A model generated the notes under the pieces. The model was given only the letters and a program-made list of their open reading frames with translations. It did not search any database and was not told where the DNA came from. Below are positions 47,265-59,879 of a stretch of DNA of 64,000 nt, piece after piece (positions within the stretch are counted from its first letter, which is position 1; each line of letters begins with the position of its first letter). This stretch comes from Paragordius varius. Lineage: Eukaryota > Nematomorpha. The stretch spans positions 8,618,001-8,682,000 of the forward strand of contig OZ176054.1 of assembly GCA_964247055.1 (NCBI GenBank). Reading direction: 5' to 3'. The position numbers were made by a program, and so were the translations under genes.

Positions 47265-50200
47265 ATGGGATGCGGCAATTCTAAAAACCAACAATATGAT
47301 GTAAACCCCAGAGAGGCTCCAGGTAGATATTTGAATATTATATATTCTTTTTATGTAGGAAAAATTTTAAACAAGTAATTTTAGATTATACAGTTTTTAC
47401 CATTAAATGTGTTATATATAATTTGATTAACTTTTAGAATTTACCTAACTTTAATTAAGCATTAGCACTCAAAAAACCGAGATAAATATTTTACTTGTCT
47501 CAAGAGCCATAATACCAAATATTTCGTAAATATTTGACACATTTGCAGATATTTATAATCCAAATAAGTACACCACGAAGTTAATAAATAATTTAGGGCT
47601 ATAAAAAACACTTTTAGGACGCGGTTTAAGTATCTCTGCCATAATCTATAGGTATATATATATATATTCAATTATACGTCCATATTATTTAGGTAATGGT
47701 CCTACTACAAAAGACAACATACCGAAAACGGCGGCTTTACGAACACAAAAATCAATTGATGTCGATGATAAAAATCAATCCAATCAGGATGCGGATGGAC
47801 GAGGAATGAGCAAATCCATAAAATCATTGGATAAAGCTCACAATTTTGATGGTGCATATTTAAATGAAGGTGACTCATGCAAATTGGATAAACGACCCTC
47901 TGTAAAATCCACAACCAACAAAGAACCACCTCTTTCACCTTCATCACCTTTGACCCCCAGGAATCCGGTTGTTGAAGTAAATTATAAAATGTTTTGATAA
48001 AAAATATGTAAATAAAAATTTGGGTAGAAATAGTATACAGACCAACCTAATGGGGTTTTAAACAGCAAAAATTGAAATAAAAACTATTAAATAGGTTTTA
48101 ATAGCGCAAATATAAAATTTTATTGAAAAGTATTGGATTCCCAAATATATATTTGTTTCCTTAACATTCGATGTCTCTTTAAAAAAATGACACTGCAAAA
48201 TAATAATCAGAGGCCGAAAAATATAAATTTTAATATTTTTAATCTTATGCTGCTTGAGCTGTAGGGCTTATGAGTCATTTAAAACATTCTTTAGGCTCCA
48301 AAAATACAAAAAAAGAATTTTTTCATTACTATAAATACTTACAAACATCCACAAAACATCTAACCATGTACACTACACAACAATTGATATTATTATATAT
48401 ATACTGATAGAAAAGAGTACTACAAGTTATTGAGTAATATAAATCCATTTTTATCGTAATAATTTTATTTATTGGACATTATGTTAGTTTTTGGTTAGAT
48501 GCTTCAACCCAAATCGTTGTGTTAATTATATGCATTATAAATTTATATATTATAATAGCTATAAAAATGTTCCTTAATTGTTATTTGATGAACTCTGTTT
48601 TTAAAAATATATTATGTTTTCAACACATCGGCAAATTTGAAGGTAAACGATAAAACTCATAAGTGAGGAAAATCTCAGCATGTAATATGTTTAAATGATT
48701 TTTTGATCGTTTTCACTCTGCTTTATTATGCCACTTAATATACTTTAACAAAATTTTGCCAAAATTTAAATAATTATGATTTGTTTTTAGCTTTTACAAC
48801 AAAAGCCAAATTTCAGCGGAGTTAATGATACTTTCGGAGTCCATATACAAAAATTTACAGATACTGTTTTGCTTTTACAGCTGATAACATTTAACAAAAG
48901 AAATAACTAAATTATTTTATTTTTTATATGTTAATAACATATTTAAAGATAATATTTTCGAAAGAAGCTACCTTCCACTAAAAAAATTTTATTTTCTATG
49001 ATGTGCGCTTATTTACAAAAGTGATAAATTTCTTAAATGGCTAGTGAGCCTTAACACCAAAAGCTTCATTATTTTCTCAAAACATTTTTTATCAGTATAC
49101 TTATTTCATCAGAATTTTTTTGGTGTCCACTTTGAAATATTATATTGTTATTTGGATAGGAAAATCGTCAATTTGAAAACAATAAAGAAACGGCATCTAA
49201 ACGAAATTCACTCAAGCAGGAGGACAAAAATATAGATTTGCAAGGTGAAAATGCTCCCGATACAAAAAGATCATCATTAACGGGTAAGAATGGTAGAAAA
49301 TCGAGTGCACGAAAGAGTTTGATCGAATTAGAAAAAGAAGCAAACTTAAGGAATGACTCAAAATCCGGTAATGAAAATGCTAATGGCGATGAATCACCCA
49401 CGATTAATGATAAAGGTTACATATTTTTTGATATGAATAAAAATTTGACTAGTAAAAGAATACTACGGTAAGTCCGTCCACATAATGAGTTTTTTTAGTA
49501 AGCACGCTTAAAACTAACCCACTAAGATTTTCTGATTTTTAAACAAGATCCTATAACCGTAAAAAATTATGCGTTTTTATAAACAATCGTATATAAAAAA
49601 TAATATTTTTTTAAAAAAATCACTATGTGTCTACAGAATAATAATAATAATAATATATAATTTATAGATTTAATTTGAACAATCATTTTCTGTTTAAAAA
49701 AGGGCCATGATGCGGATAATGAGCCATTAGTTTTGGAATTATGAGTGTACACTCCATATACTTAAAAATTATTTAATTACAAGAAATGGATGTTAATTTA
49801 AGAGCATTTTAGAGTTATATGTAGACTATTTTGTTAAAAATCTGTATCAAAATCTTAAGGAAATGGTTTCAATTTATATTAGCAAACGATTAAAAATCAA
49901 AATTATAATCTGATATATGATAAATGGCTTAAAATATATAAATTTGGTTCATATTAATTATTAACACCCTTAACTATATAATTTATAGGGTATATTGTAA
50001 AAGAATTTACCGAATCCCTTCGAGATTTGCATGTTATAGGAACAACACCACGGTCTTCTATCAAACCAACCCCAAACTCACCCAATAACAATCAGCCAGA
50101 AGAGATTGAAAAACAAATACTGTCTCCAAGACCCTCTCAATCAATCCTTCAACCTTTAGAGGCAGACACAAATCAAAAAAGTGGTGAGAATGAAAATTTA

Positions 50201-52244
50201 GAGGGCGAAAGTGTGTTCACACAACCAAACTCTCCCAGTGCTGTGACAAAGGAGGAATTTAAAGAAGATGCTTGGGATGAAAAAAAGGATGAAAGCAACT
50301 ATATTAAAGCTATCGATACAATAATCCCCACAAATAACAATAATATAAATGAAAATAATGAAAAAAATGATAGCGAAGAATTGAATCGCAACGTTTCACC
50401 AATTAGCCGTGAATCGCTGAAAAATGAAAGTAATGCGAACGATACTAACATAGAAAAAGCAACCACGCCTCAACTATTAAGTCCTTCAAAAATGACAAAT
50501 GAAATTGAAGGTTCTCAACAAGCAACTAATCAGTAAGCATTTTAATATTATATAACATTCTTATACTTGGATTACATCACTAAATTTTTTTATTATTCAA
50601 CGCTACATAAATAATAAATGTAAATAATCTTTTTTTGTTTTATTAAAAACATAAAATATTTATTGTGATATAATTTAAATTTTATTTGATATATAAAATT
50701 TTACATTCGTAATGGCATAGGAGTTAACAGCAATTTACGGAACTATAACAGTTTTTTAACATAATTAATAAATTGATTTCTTTTTAATTATTTTAAGTAA
50801 AAATTATTTTATTTGAATAAAAAGGGTATTTGTTTGGATTTTTATAAACTTGTACCTTCTATTAATGTTAAATTATATCACAATGGTTTCTTGAACTATG
50901 CGGGGCTAAAGTACATAACTAATATATGACTAAAAACAATATATACGTGTTTTAAGATATAATTTCAAATTTAACCCAGTAAACGGAGATAAATAATTAT
51001 ATAATAAATGTTACATTTATTATAAACTTTCAATAAATATACAGCGAAGATGAATGCACGCTTAACGACAATGCTGACACTTTTCCTTTGCCACACGATA
51101 CGCGTAATTTGATTGGAAAAATCTTAACACCAAACCTTTATAGTCAATATAATAATATCATTTCCAAGAATGGAATTTCATTGGATAAATGTATTAGACC
51201 TGGAGTTGATAACACTCAATTAGTTGATCCGTTTTCACCAGGTTATAATTATTTTGTTTTTAAAAATTGAAATTGTACACGTAAAACGAAAAAAAATAAT
51301 ATATTTTTATTACTTATAATTTAGGTTTAAATGTTAAATCGGTTCGGAAATGTTTAATAATGAAATTTTTAAAACAATATTAAGTTCATACAAATACAGT
51401 TTAGAGTCTCTTTTTTGCTTTTTATTATAAGGACTTAAATTGTATCCGGACTTGTGAAGGCTTTAACACTTGCCTTCCCAGGGCTGACAGTGATGATGGA
51501 AAAATTGCGTAATTTCGGGATTCGAATGCCTACCCTATTATACCATCACGCCTTCAGAAATTTCTTTAATATCAATTATTAGATATTCAAAACGTGTATA
51601 TTTGAGATATTTATAAAGGCAATTATATAGTCCAATTTTCTTGGCTAGTGTTTTCCTCGCCTCTTCTTATATTGATTATTAATACAACTTTTATACTCAC
51701 TTTTAATATTTTAAAGTTGGTTATGTACATATTCATATCATAATATTATTTTTTATTTTTTGATTATCGTTAGACTTAATAGCACTTGAAGCGGATTGTT
51801 ATTATACGTTCAAATCAGTTTTTGATGAATACATCAGAGCCCAACAACCTAAATTTCAACAAAATCTTGACCAGCGTCCTAACCTAAACCATGTACCTTT
51901 ATTGGCTTTGGACACTCTCCCGCCCATCAGATCTGCCAAAAGGATTTCCATATCATTTTCAAGAAATATTGCTGGTTTTGCATTTCCAGCGGGCACAAGC
52001 CGAATCGAAAGGAGACAAGTTGAAAATATTATTTGTTACGCGGTCAATAGCATTGGACAAACAAAAGGTATTTTGTTTTTTTCATTATGAAGTGGCAACC
52101 AATACAATAAGAAAAATTTTAATTTTTGCCGCAATCTTTTTTATTTAGCAATATCTGAAAAAAACTTTAAAATATAAATTATTTTTTAAAAATACACTTC
52201 TTACATGGATTATTATATGTTTTTTTTCACTTACCATAAAATTT

Positions 52245-52280
<36 letters not shown>

Positions 52281-55200
52281 CGTCTTTGATCTTAGGGACC
52301 TATTACTCCTTCATGCATATGAATGATGATTTACGACAAAAACTAAATCTTTTCAATATAACGAATATTGCACCGCCTCTCTCATATGAAACATCTCAAG
52401 TTTGGTCTGATTGGCCAGATTCACGCGGCATTTGGATAAACGAAGACGAAAATTTAGCCATGTTAGTAAATATAATTGATCATATGCAAGTGCTGGCTTT
52501 TAACAAGGGTATTTATTTCCCCATCATATATATATAATATATATTAATGTGACCAGATAAGCTTTTTTTCGCAGTACAGTACTGAGTTTTCGAAAAAAAC
52601 CTGCGCCTGTACTGCCCTGACTTTTGTACTGTTTTTAATTTTTTTGAAATATATTAATTACCTTTATTTATATGAAAAAATTAATGTAGAATTTTATATA
52701 GTATTTAAAAAATTTTTTTTGGTAAATATTAAGATTGACCTATTTTTAATTGGTTTAAATTCTATTTTTGATTGAGTTATACATGAAATCGGGTTTCAAA
52801 CCGGTAAAACCGCTTAAAGGCAATCGAGCAGTGGCGGAAATAATTCTTTCAACTGTAAGATTTAAGCTAACGACCCTTTAACTCAGGGTTTCCGCAAAAG
52901 CAGCCTCAAAATATAAAATAAACAGAAAATGAATTCATAATATTTTAATAATAATTTGACCAAATTTAAAAGTTCGATGTTAGTTTCATTTGTTTCGGTT
53001 AATTGTGGGATATTTTAATTGTTTCCAATAAGCTAATAAATAGTAAATAACTATATCATCTGATAAACACCGCAGCAAAGATCTGGTTTAAAAATAGGCA
53101 AGGTATTTTTTAATTTTGCACTGCGCCAGGGTTCTAAATATCTGGTCACATTATTAAGAAAGCTGTTATTATAGGCCATTTGAGTATATTAAATGGCTAT
53201 GGGATTTGTGTTAAATTTCTGTTGCCATGTTAAAGATTTTTTGTTATTATTAGTAAATTTAGAAAATTGAGGATTAAAAACAACATGTTCAATTAAATAT
53301 ATAACTTATAATATGAATCTCATGGATAGCACCAGACACCTAAATCAAATCTACTTTTAGCCGCTTAAAATACTGAAATGTCTTATAATAATCTCTCATG
53401 TATTTTATTGCCTTATGATTAACTAAAGTTTAAAAAATTTTAATGTTTTAATAGATTACTCCATATCTCAACCGTTTGTCCAAGCTAGTCAATTCGTGAC
53501 ATCGATGGAAAACGCTTTGTTACAATTAGGTTACTGTTATGTGTGGAGCTTTGAAAAGGGCTTTCTAACAACCAATCCCAACCTGACTGGTACAGCTATG
53601 GTTTGTCAAGCAGCCATTGTAGAAAATGGGCCAACCATCGATGAACTCTGTACATTGTACAATAATACGGGCTTGATTAATGAAAAGATGAGGCTTCATT
53701 TTAGCTGTAATAATGATCAAACATGTGTTCACTCTTTACCATTTATGCCGATTCAAGAGTTAGAACAATATTACAACTTTATTATATTATTGGCTTGTCA
53801 CCTATCGCAATCATCGAATGAAACATCAAATGGATGGGAATTTGTCAAGGATTACAACTTATGCTTGAATGAAAATACTGAAAATGAGTACAATATGCAA
53901 TATCCTCTTCTAGTTCGCCAAAACAATATTTTAGCCACCATACTTACCGTGCAAAATTATAAGGAAGCTAAATTGTTGTCGCGAGAAAATTCTAACAATC
54001 GTCATTTAAATTTTGACACTCTAATTCTACTGGGTAAAGAGGATATATTAAACCAATCGCCTTATCCCGACGGAATGTTATGTAGTAATTTAAGGGCATA
54101 TACCATCTATGAAGATTTGATCAATCAACTTATGGATCAAAAAGAGCTTAGGGCCTATGAATTCTGGAAAAAATTCCAAGATTTATCCAACATAGACCTT
54201 GATATGAAATTTCCATTCGATAATTTTATTTCCGATTGCTTTATAATGTCTGTTGCCAACTTGGAAAATTTTTCATTTGTGCCTTTTATGAGTGAAGAGG
54301 AATTGCTGCAGATATCCTCTGATTCTGAAGTTATTTTTTCATCTATTGAACCTAAGATTGATGGAACATTTTATGATAATATTGACCATAAAAGTATCAA
54401 TAAATTGGGTGCAAAGACATTCTTTGAACCATATTGGGACGAATCAAAGCTTTTATTTAACAATTGGCCAAAAGGGAGATGCGTTTGGATATCTAAAGAT
54501 GAATCCATAGTTTGTTGGATTAATGAAACAGATCATTTTAAAATGTTTGCTTTATCACAAAACCAAGGAATATATAAATTATGGGAACGTTACACTCTTA
54601 TTACAAATGTACTTAGACAAAAATTGATAACGGAAAAAGCAGGCAAAACCGAAATTTTATCAACTTTCCCCTCAACAGCTACCGCTGAATATTATGTTGG
54701 TTTCATTGTTAAAGCCAAAAACCAGAATATAAATTATCTAAAAAATATCTTCTACTTCACAGGATTTCAGGTTGTGAATGAACACGTAAGTAATGGAATG
54801 ATAGAAATTTGGCTAATTGATCAGGCCACTGAACTTCCAGAAGATGCCAACGAGGAAGACAAAGCCCAAAATTATCTTAAACGCATGAATCTTATGCTCA
54901 CAAAAATTTCATATTTGCGATTTATGATTAAACATAGTCATAGTGCAGAAATACTCGATGATGCATTCCGTGAACTTAAAGTAACCTGTAACACTATGGA
55001 ACAAACAGAAAATAAACCAATGTGTAAAGACTTATTGATAAAAAACTTTAATAACTTTCCAACCATTACAAACAAACGTACGGCTTTGGCCAAATCATTA
55101 ACTCCTGAATTATATGCAGAGTTAAGTGAGTTTAAAACTTCGCACGATTTCACGCTTGATGATTGTATCCAAGTTGGTCTTAACAATCAAAACACATATT

Positions 55201-56225
55201 TTTCGGGTTTTATCGCTTTCGACGAGGAATGTTATGATTTATTTGGCGAGATAGTTGATAAAATATTGGAAGTTTACACCAAAGATAGAGTCACCACACA
55301 TCACATAATAAAGGAATTATCCTTTTATCCGGACACACTTGAATCCTTTGATGATGAATATGTATTTTACATTGAACTTGGTGTTATTAGAAACTATGAG
55401 GGGTTCCCTTTAATAGCGGGTTGTAAGTTAGGCCACTTTCACAAAATGGAAGAAATGACAAATAGTATTTTGAAAGGCATTTCTTCACAAATAAAATGTA
55501 CGCCATTTTCATCGATTCCCGAGGAATCGATTGATACGTTTCTAACCGAATATTATGGTACTAACTCAATCATTCATTTTTCCCCGCAACTCAAAAAATA
55601 TTGGCCACGATGTCGCGCAAAGCAGGCCATTGTATCAAAATGTTTTTCACAAAGAGACCTAGAAACAAATAAAATATATACATTGTTTGCTAATGTAGAG
55701 GATCATGTACAATGTTTTAGCACATTACAAAACATGGATATCTGGACACAGTTCAGGGAATTCCATAAATTCATTTATGCACTTGAGAATGAGCTTATGG
55801 CCCAGTATAAACTTTCATTTATGAAGCATGATAAATATGGTTACGTAACAAGTGACCCTATAAACTTAGGTGCAGGTTTTATCCTCCGTTTAAGGCTAAA
55901 ATTACCCAATTTCATAAATGTTAACCCAGCGAATTCTAATACCAAAATAATGCCAAACAATAACTTGGACTATGATATTACCAATATGAATGATATTAGC
56001 AATGAAAAAATGGATAGTATAACAGTAATTAAACGTATCGTAAGCCATTACAATATTAGAATAGTGAGCTGGGATGATCCAATATTAGAAATTATAAATA
56101 GTACATGTTTTGGTTATTCAGAAGTTGAAATAATACAACAAATGATAGATTGTTGCAAAGATCTCATACGTAAAGATATGGAATCTCAATTAACCAATGA
56201 ATCATCAAACGATAATCAAAAATAA
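47265..56225 (+). CDS. Three-domain phosphagen-kinase-like pseudoenzyme with myristoylation-type N-terminus
   Basis: Exons 47265-47322, 47693-47976, 49160-49415, 49989-50532, 51045-51241, 51774-52067, 52296-52508, 53455-56225 keep phase throughout and encode about 1538 residues. The protein starts MGCGNSKN, a typical N-myristoylation signal. Residues to ~395 are low-complexity, rich in Ser, Asn, Lys and Pro. Three arginine/creatine-kinase-like domains follow (roughly 396-700, 780-1100, 1175-1525). Homology is clear in LIGKILTPNLYSQY, LDKCIRPGVDN, WPDSRGIWINEDE, NNWPKGRCVWI, LTPELYAEL, FTLDDCIQVGLNN and YGYVTSDPINLGAG. The catalytic cysteine (TFCPTNLGT in active enzymes) is Asn656, Phe1020 and Asp1416 respectively. 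The NEEDHLR motif is NIIDHMQ, NETDHFK and NVEDHVQ. Sea-urchin sperm flagellar creatine kinase is also myristoylated with three domains, so a ciliary or membrane scaffold role is plausible but inferred. The long last exon, open over 900 codons, argues against a pseudogene. Confidence 0.9.
48250..49110. repeat. Foldback-family copy in an intron of the phosphagen-kinase-like gene
   Basis: The left end has GTAGGGCTTATGAGTCATTT and the right end, inverted, has GTGAGCCTTAACACCAAAAG. The hallmarks CTTTCGGAGTCCATATACAA and TTTTGCCAAAATTTAAAT lie between. It occupies most of intron 47977-49159. Confidence 0.5.
51410..51560 (-). repeat. Possible tRNA-derived SINE fragment
   Basis: On the minus strand, GGTAGGCATTCGAATCCCGA resembles a polymerase III B box (GGTTCGAATCC). 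GCGTGATGGTATAATAGG lies where a degenerate A box would, and a GC-richer body (GCCCTGGGAAGGCAAGTG) follows. It stands out from the A+T-rich intron around it. No perfect boxes and no second copy in the window, so this is tentative. Confidence 0.35.
52546..53152. mobile_element. Inverted-repeat element (607 bp) in intron of the phosphagen-kinase-like gene
   Basis: Starts AATGTGACCAGATA and ends with its exact complement TATCTGGTCACATT. The inner left side has GTACAGTACTGAGTTTTCG and CCTGCGCCTGTACTGCCCTG; the inner right side has TTTGCACTGCGCCAGGGTTC. It is nonautonomous, with hAT-like ends by general appearance only. It lies between exons 52296-52508 and 53455-56225. Confidence 0.6.
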
Positions 56226-56308
56226 TAGTGATTAAATTATAATTTTTATCATTACAATATTAGGTTAAAAGGTGTGAATTAATAACTGTGGTACAAAAAT
56301 AATTATTA

Positions 56309-56314
56309 AATAAA
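56309..56314 (+). terminator. Putative polyadenylation signal AATAAA
   Basis: Lies 84 nt after the stop codon of the phosphagen-kinase-like gene, in TTAAATAAATTTTGCC. Confidence 0.4.
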
Positions 56315-56581
56315 TTTTGCCCTAGTATTTTGAAAATATTGTGGAAACAGAATTTAATCCTACAATTTAAAATCCCTTGGTTCAAATTATTTCCCAATGT
56401 CGGAAACGGCGAATACGCTAACTCTTAAAATTTTACAAAAACTATAAACTAGATGCAATTTATTAATTAAAATATTTTTGTAAATTAAATTTCCCATTCC
56501 CATCTTAGGCTTCCAGCTTTTGCAAGAGTTCATCTAAAAAATTCACAAAATAAACAATTAGTTTAATTTCAACCAGTATAT

Positions 56582-56883
56582 CCATTTACAGTTCAAATTC
56601 ACCCTTGAACAATATAAATTCACCCTTGAACAATTAAAATTCACCCTCAAACAATTCGAATTCACCCTCAAATAAATAACATGTTTTTTAAGATTTAAAA
56701 TAACCTATATTTTAATATATTTTTAAAAAATAAAATTTTTTAAAAATAATAAATTATACCTAAAGATATATTTTATATTAGTAATTATATTAGTTCGAAA
56801 ACACATAATTTATTTTTAGGGTGAATTTGAAATGTTCAAGGGTGAATTTGAATTGTTTAAGGGTGAATTTGAACTGTAAATGG
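56582..56883. mobile_element. MITE, CACCCTT-repeat family, copy 2 (302 bp)
   Basis: Begins CCATTTACAGTTCAAATTCA and ends with the complement, flanked by TATAT/TATATA. Each arm is an array of ~19-21-bp units (CACCCTTGAACAAT...AAATT). The whole folds into one long hairpin around an A+T-rich centre. Confidence 0.78.
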
Positions 56884-57801
56884 TATATAAATATTATCAA
56901 ATTATTTAAATATATATTACCCCATAACCCTATTCACAAATCTAATTTTTGACCCAACGTAACTTAAATGAGATTTTAAATAAATAAGGGCACAAAAAGT
57001 TAAATTAGTGATTTTGGCTCATAAAACGACATGCCGACTCTCATTAAATAAAACTTTGTATTGGTATAAAATTATTTTTGTATATTCTATTTAATTATAT
57101 ACTTTTTAATCCCACATATATTTATTTAAATAGGAATTTTTCGCTAAAAAACTGACACAATTTTATTTAGTCACACAAATGGTGGGAAAATAATTAAATT
57201 CATATTTTCATTACGTTTCTAGTCAAGAAGATTCTAACCAAATTTAATATAAAAAGAAAGATTAGAACGGTTAAAAATAACATTATATTTTTATAAATTT
57301 CATCACAAACTAATAAAGGGGGCGCCATCATTAAGTCTCAGGCACCACAAATGCTTGGCATGCCAGGATTTATTGCTATGTATAAATGATTAATTTAAAT
57401 CTACAAGTATTAGCCAACATGGTCATAAAACAATAATAAATAAATAATTGTTTGTCCAATATTTATAGTTATGTAAAAAATAATTACTATAAAATTCAAA
57501 AATATCTGATGTTTGGCACTAAGATACAGATTTTTCCAGAGATTTCATAAGTAGTCAGCAAATTACCTTCTGTGACTTTGTATAATTTTTAGATAAAAAA
57601 GGTATGGAAGTCATCAGTTAAATTAAGTTTAATATTTTAAAGAGAGTTTTGCACGTATAAAATAAAATACATATAACAATGACAAAAAATTAACCTAACC
57701 CATATATTTTGCCGCAAATAAACATGAATATTATACATTATATCGTTCGAATAGTTAATATCTATTTAATTTAACTACCAGTTCTGATTCCAAAATTTAT
57801 C
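56884..57801. other. Spacer between two MITE copies
   Basis: No exon recognised on either strand. A short GC-richer patch (GGGGGCGCCATCATTAAGTC at 57319, then GGCATGCCAGGATT) is unexplained. Later exons of the minus-strand ERp44-like gene could lie here, but none was found. Confidence 0.4.
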
Positions 57802-58121
57802 ATATACAGTTCAAATTCACCCTTAAACAATTCAAATTCACCCTCGAACAATTCAAATTCACCCTAAAATAAGTTATGTTTTTTAAGATTAAAAATTACC
57901 TATATTTTTTATATTTTTTAAAAAAGAAATTACGTTTAAAATTAATATAATACTTAAAAAATAATAAACTATGCCATAAGATTATATTTCTTATTAATAA
58001 TGAGTTATATTAGGCCGAAAACACATAATTTATTTTTAGGGTGAATTTGAATTCAAGGATGAATTTGAATTGTTCGAGGGTGAATTTAAATTGTTTAAGA
58101 GTGAATTTGAATTGTAAATGG
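57802..58121. mobile_element. MITE, CACCCTT-repeat family, copy 3 (320 bp)
   Basis: The left arm is ACAGTTCAAATTCACCCTTA with two further units, ending near 57870. The right arm has three GGGTGAATTTGAATTG-type units and ends TTGTAAATGG at 58121. Same design as copy 2, 0.9 kb away; the left tip is slightly altered (CATATACAG). Confidence 0.75.
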
Positions 58122-58630
58122 TATATATCGTTCCGATACAATTATTGGAAAATAAACGGCCTAATAATAAGGGATTGAGTTTTAAGGAATTTTACTAAAA
58201 AAACTCATGCAAGGCTCAGGTTGCATAATATTTGGTCAGAGTGATTTCCAACGGTTTCATTTATCTGAATATTCGGATAGCCTAATTATTTAACCCTATC
58301 GAAAAAAAAACAAAAAATATACCTTCCTGCTAAAAAATTTAATATCCCTGCTATTTTCTTAAAAAAATCATCATTTATAAAATATGTAAAATAAGGTTAA
58401 CATCGTATCAAACATTGCAAAAAATAATAAAATAAAAAAAATGTAATCAATAAAACCGGTTCCGGAACCGTTTTCGAAATTTTCGGTTTTATATCGATCG
58501 GTAGCATAATAAAGTTAATGATGGGTTTCGTAAATGTTGGCGGTTCTAATTATTAAATATATTTTAATAAATTATTCAAAAATTATCATAAAATTTGGAA
58601 TATTATCATAAAAACAAATATTATAATTAC
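58122..58630. other. Spacer/intron with ACCGGTTCCGGAACCG palindrome
   Basis: Contains AAACCGGTTCCGGAACCGTT near 58455 and TTTCGGTTTTATATCGATCG after it, resembling the GC-richer motif seen near 1505-1570 and 5345-5730. It is probably an intron or the 3' flank of the minus-strand ERp44-like gene. Confidence 0.4.
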
Positions 58631-59879
58631 CTTGTGTCAAAAATCCTTCATTGTCGTATACTTGTTGACCGTCCCGATATATTCTTATGTTTGGAACGCC
58701 ATTAATACCCAAGTTCTCACATGTTTGCAAATGTTCATCACAATCAATCTATTTATTTAAAGTTTAAACGAATTCAGTAAAATAAAAATTTATTGATTTC
58801 AACTTAGCTAAAACCAATCAATGGCAATCTCTAAGAAATCTATTTGATGATTTTAAACTATTTTTGTTGGAACAAAATAATTTCTGCTTCCGAATCAAAT
58901 CTAAATTATATTTTAAAAAATGTTCTACCCTTCAAATAACATTCCTTGTCAAATGTACAAAAGGTGCAACCATGTTACAATATATAATATAAAAATTACT
59001 ATACTTCGGCACAATCATCACGACTGGCACATATATCATGGAAAATAGGCAAAAAATCTTGACTATACTGGCAGCTAAAATATGTAATATGCATGGGTTG
59101 ATAAAAAATAAAAAAAATCATTATTGCTTTTTAGAAAATGCTATCGCGACTGAAACCTAAACTTTTACCTTAACTTTTATGAAAATTGTAAAGTTGTCAT
59201 TCTTTTTGTCGACAGAGTGGTTGAATGATATACGTTACTGAATAAAATTGCATTCTTAATTATGGAAAAAGGATTTGTTTTTAAATAAAGCAGATCATTA
59301 TATTTTATAATAGAAACGCAACATATTTAGCCACCACTGAGTGTTAAACCCACAACGGTTTGACAAAATACATTTTTTTTGCAATATGTAAGCGTGATAT
59401 AAGTCGAATATATAATTCTTCACATTTGATAAACAAATAAATATTTCCCAGGTTTAAATTGACAGCTAGTTTCAAATTCTCACAGTATACTTTTATTAAA
59501 AAAAGGGGATTAGATTTAAAAAATAAATTTTAAGCCTGAAATAAAAAAACGTTCAAGCTCATTATTGAGCTTTCTTCGTATAATAATAACAGAAAAAAAG
59601 ACAAAACATATGTTTTTGGTAAAAAAAACAGCCCCCTAACTTAGATTTTCGCTCTGACATAACAAATTTTACCATATATTATAATTAATTAAAATAAATA
59701 AGAAATAAATAGCTTAAAAGTTACAACAAATACCTTTCTCCATAGAATAATACGATGGCTTTTGCATTGTTTGCTATAAAATTTTCCAAATTTGATCTTG
59801 TATCCAATTTAGTAATCGTACCATCAATTCTCTGTAATAGCAGAATAACTAAAAAACAACCAAAATGCCAAGAAACCAT
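58631..59879 (-). CDS. ERp44-like ER thioredoxin-fold protein with CxxS site (5' exons)
   Basis: Minus-strand exons 59879-59734, 59074-59005 and 58748-58631 (3' continuation not found) encode about 111 residues. MVSWHFGCFLVILLLQRIDG is a signal peptide. The thioredoxin 'a' domain follows: ITKLDTRSNLENFI, AIVLFYGE, then SCQYSQDFLPIFHDI, then IDCDEHLQTCENLGINGVPN and IRIYRDGQQVYD. The active site reads C-Q-Y-S instead of C-x-x-C, and position by position the domain resembles ERp44 (WCRFSQMLHPIFEE, VDCDQHSDIA, KYPTLKLFRNG). ERp44 retains client proteins and oxidases in the early secretory pathway through mixed disulfides of its single cysteine. The cis-proline of the fold is present (GVPN). ERp44 is ~400 residues, so the b and b' domains are missing: they lie in undetected exons to the left, or the gene is truncated. 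Phases at both introns are consistent. Confidence 0.75.

Noticed and set aside
53496-56225. Interpretation of the long open frame as an independent intronless gene
   Set aside because: Its first residues continue the C-terminal half of kinase-like domain 1, whose N-terminal half lies in exons 51045-52508, with phase-compatible splice sites.
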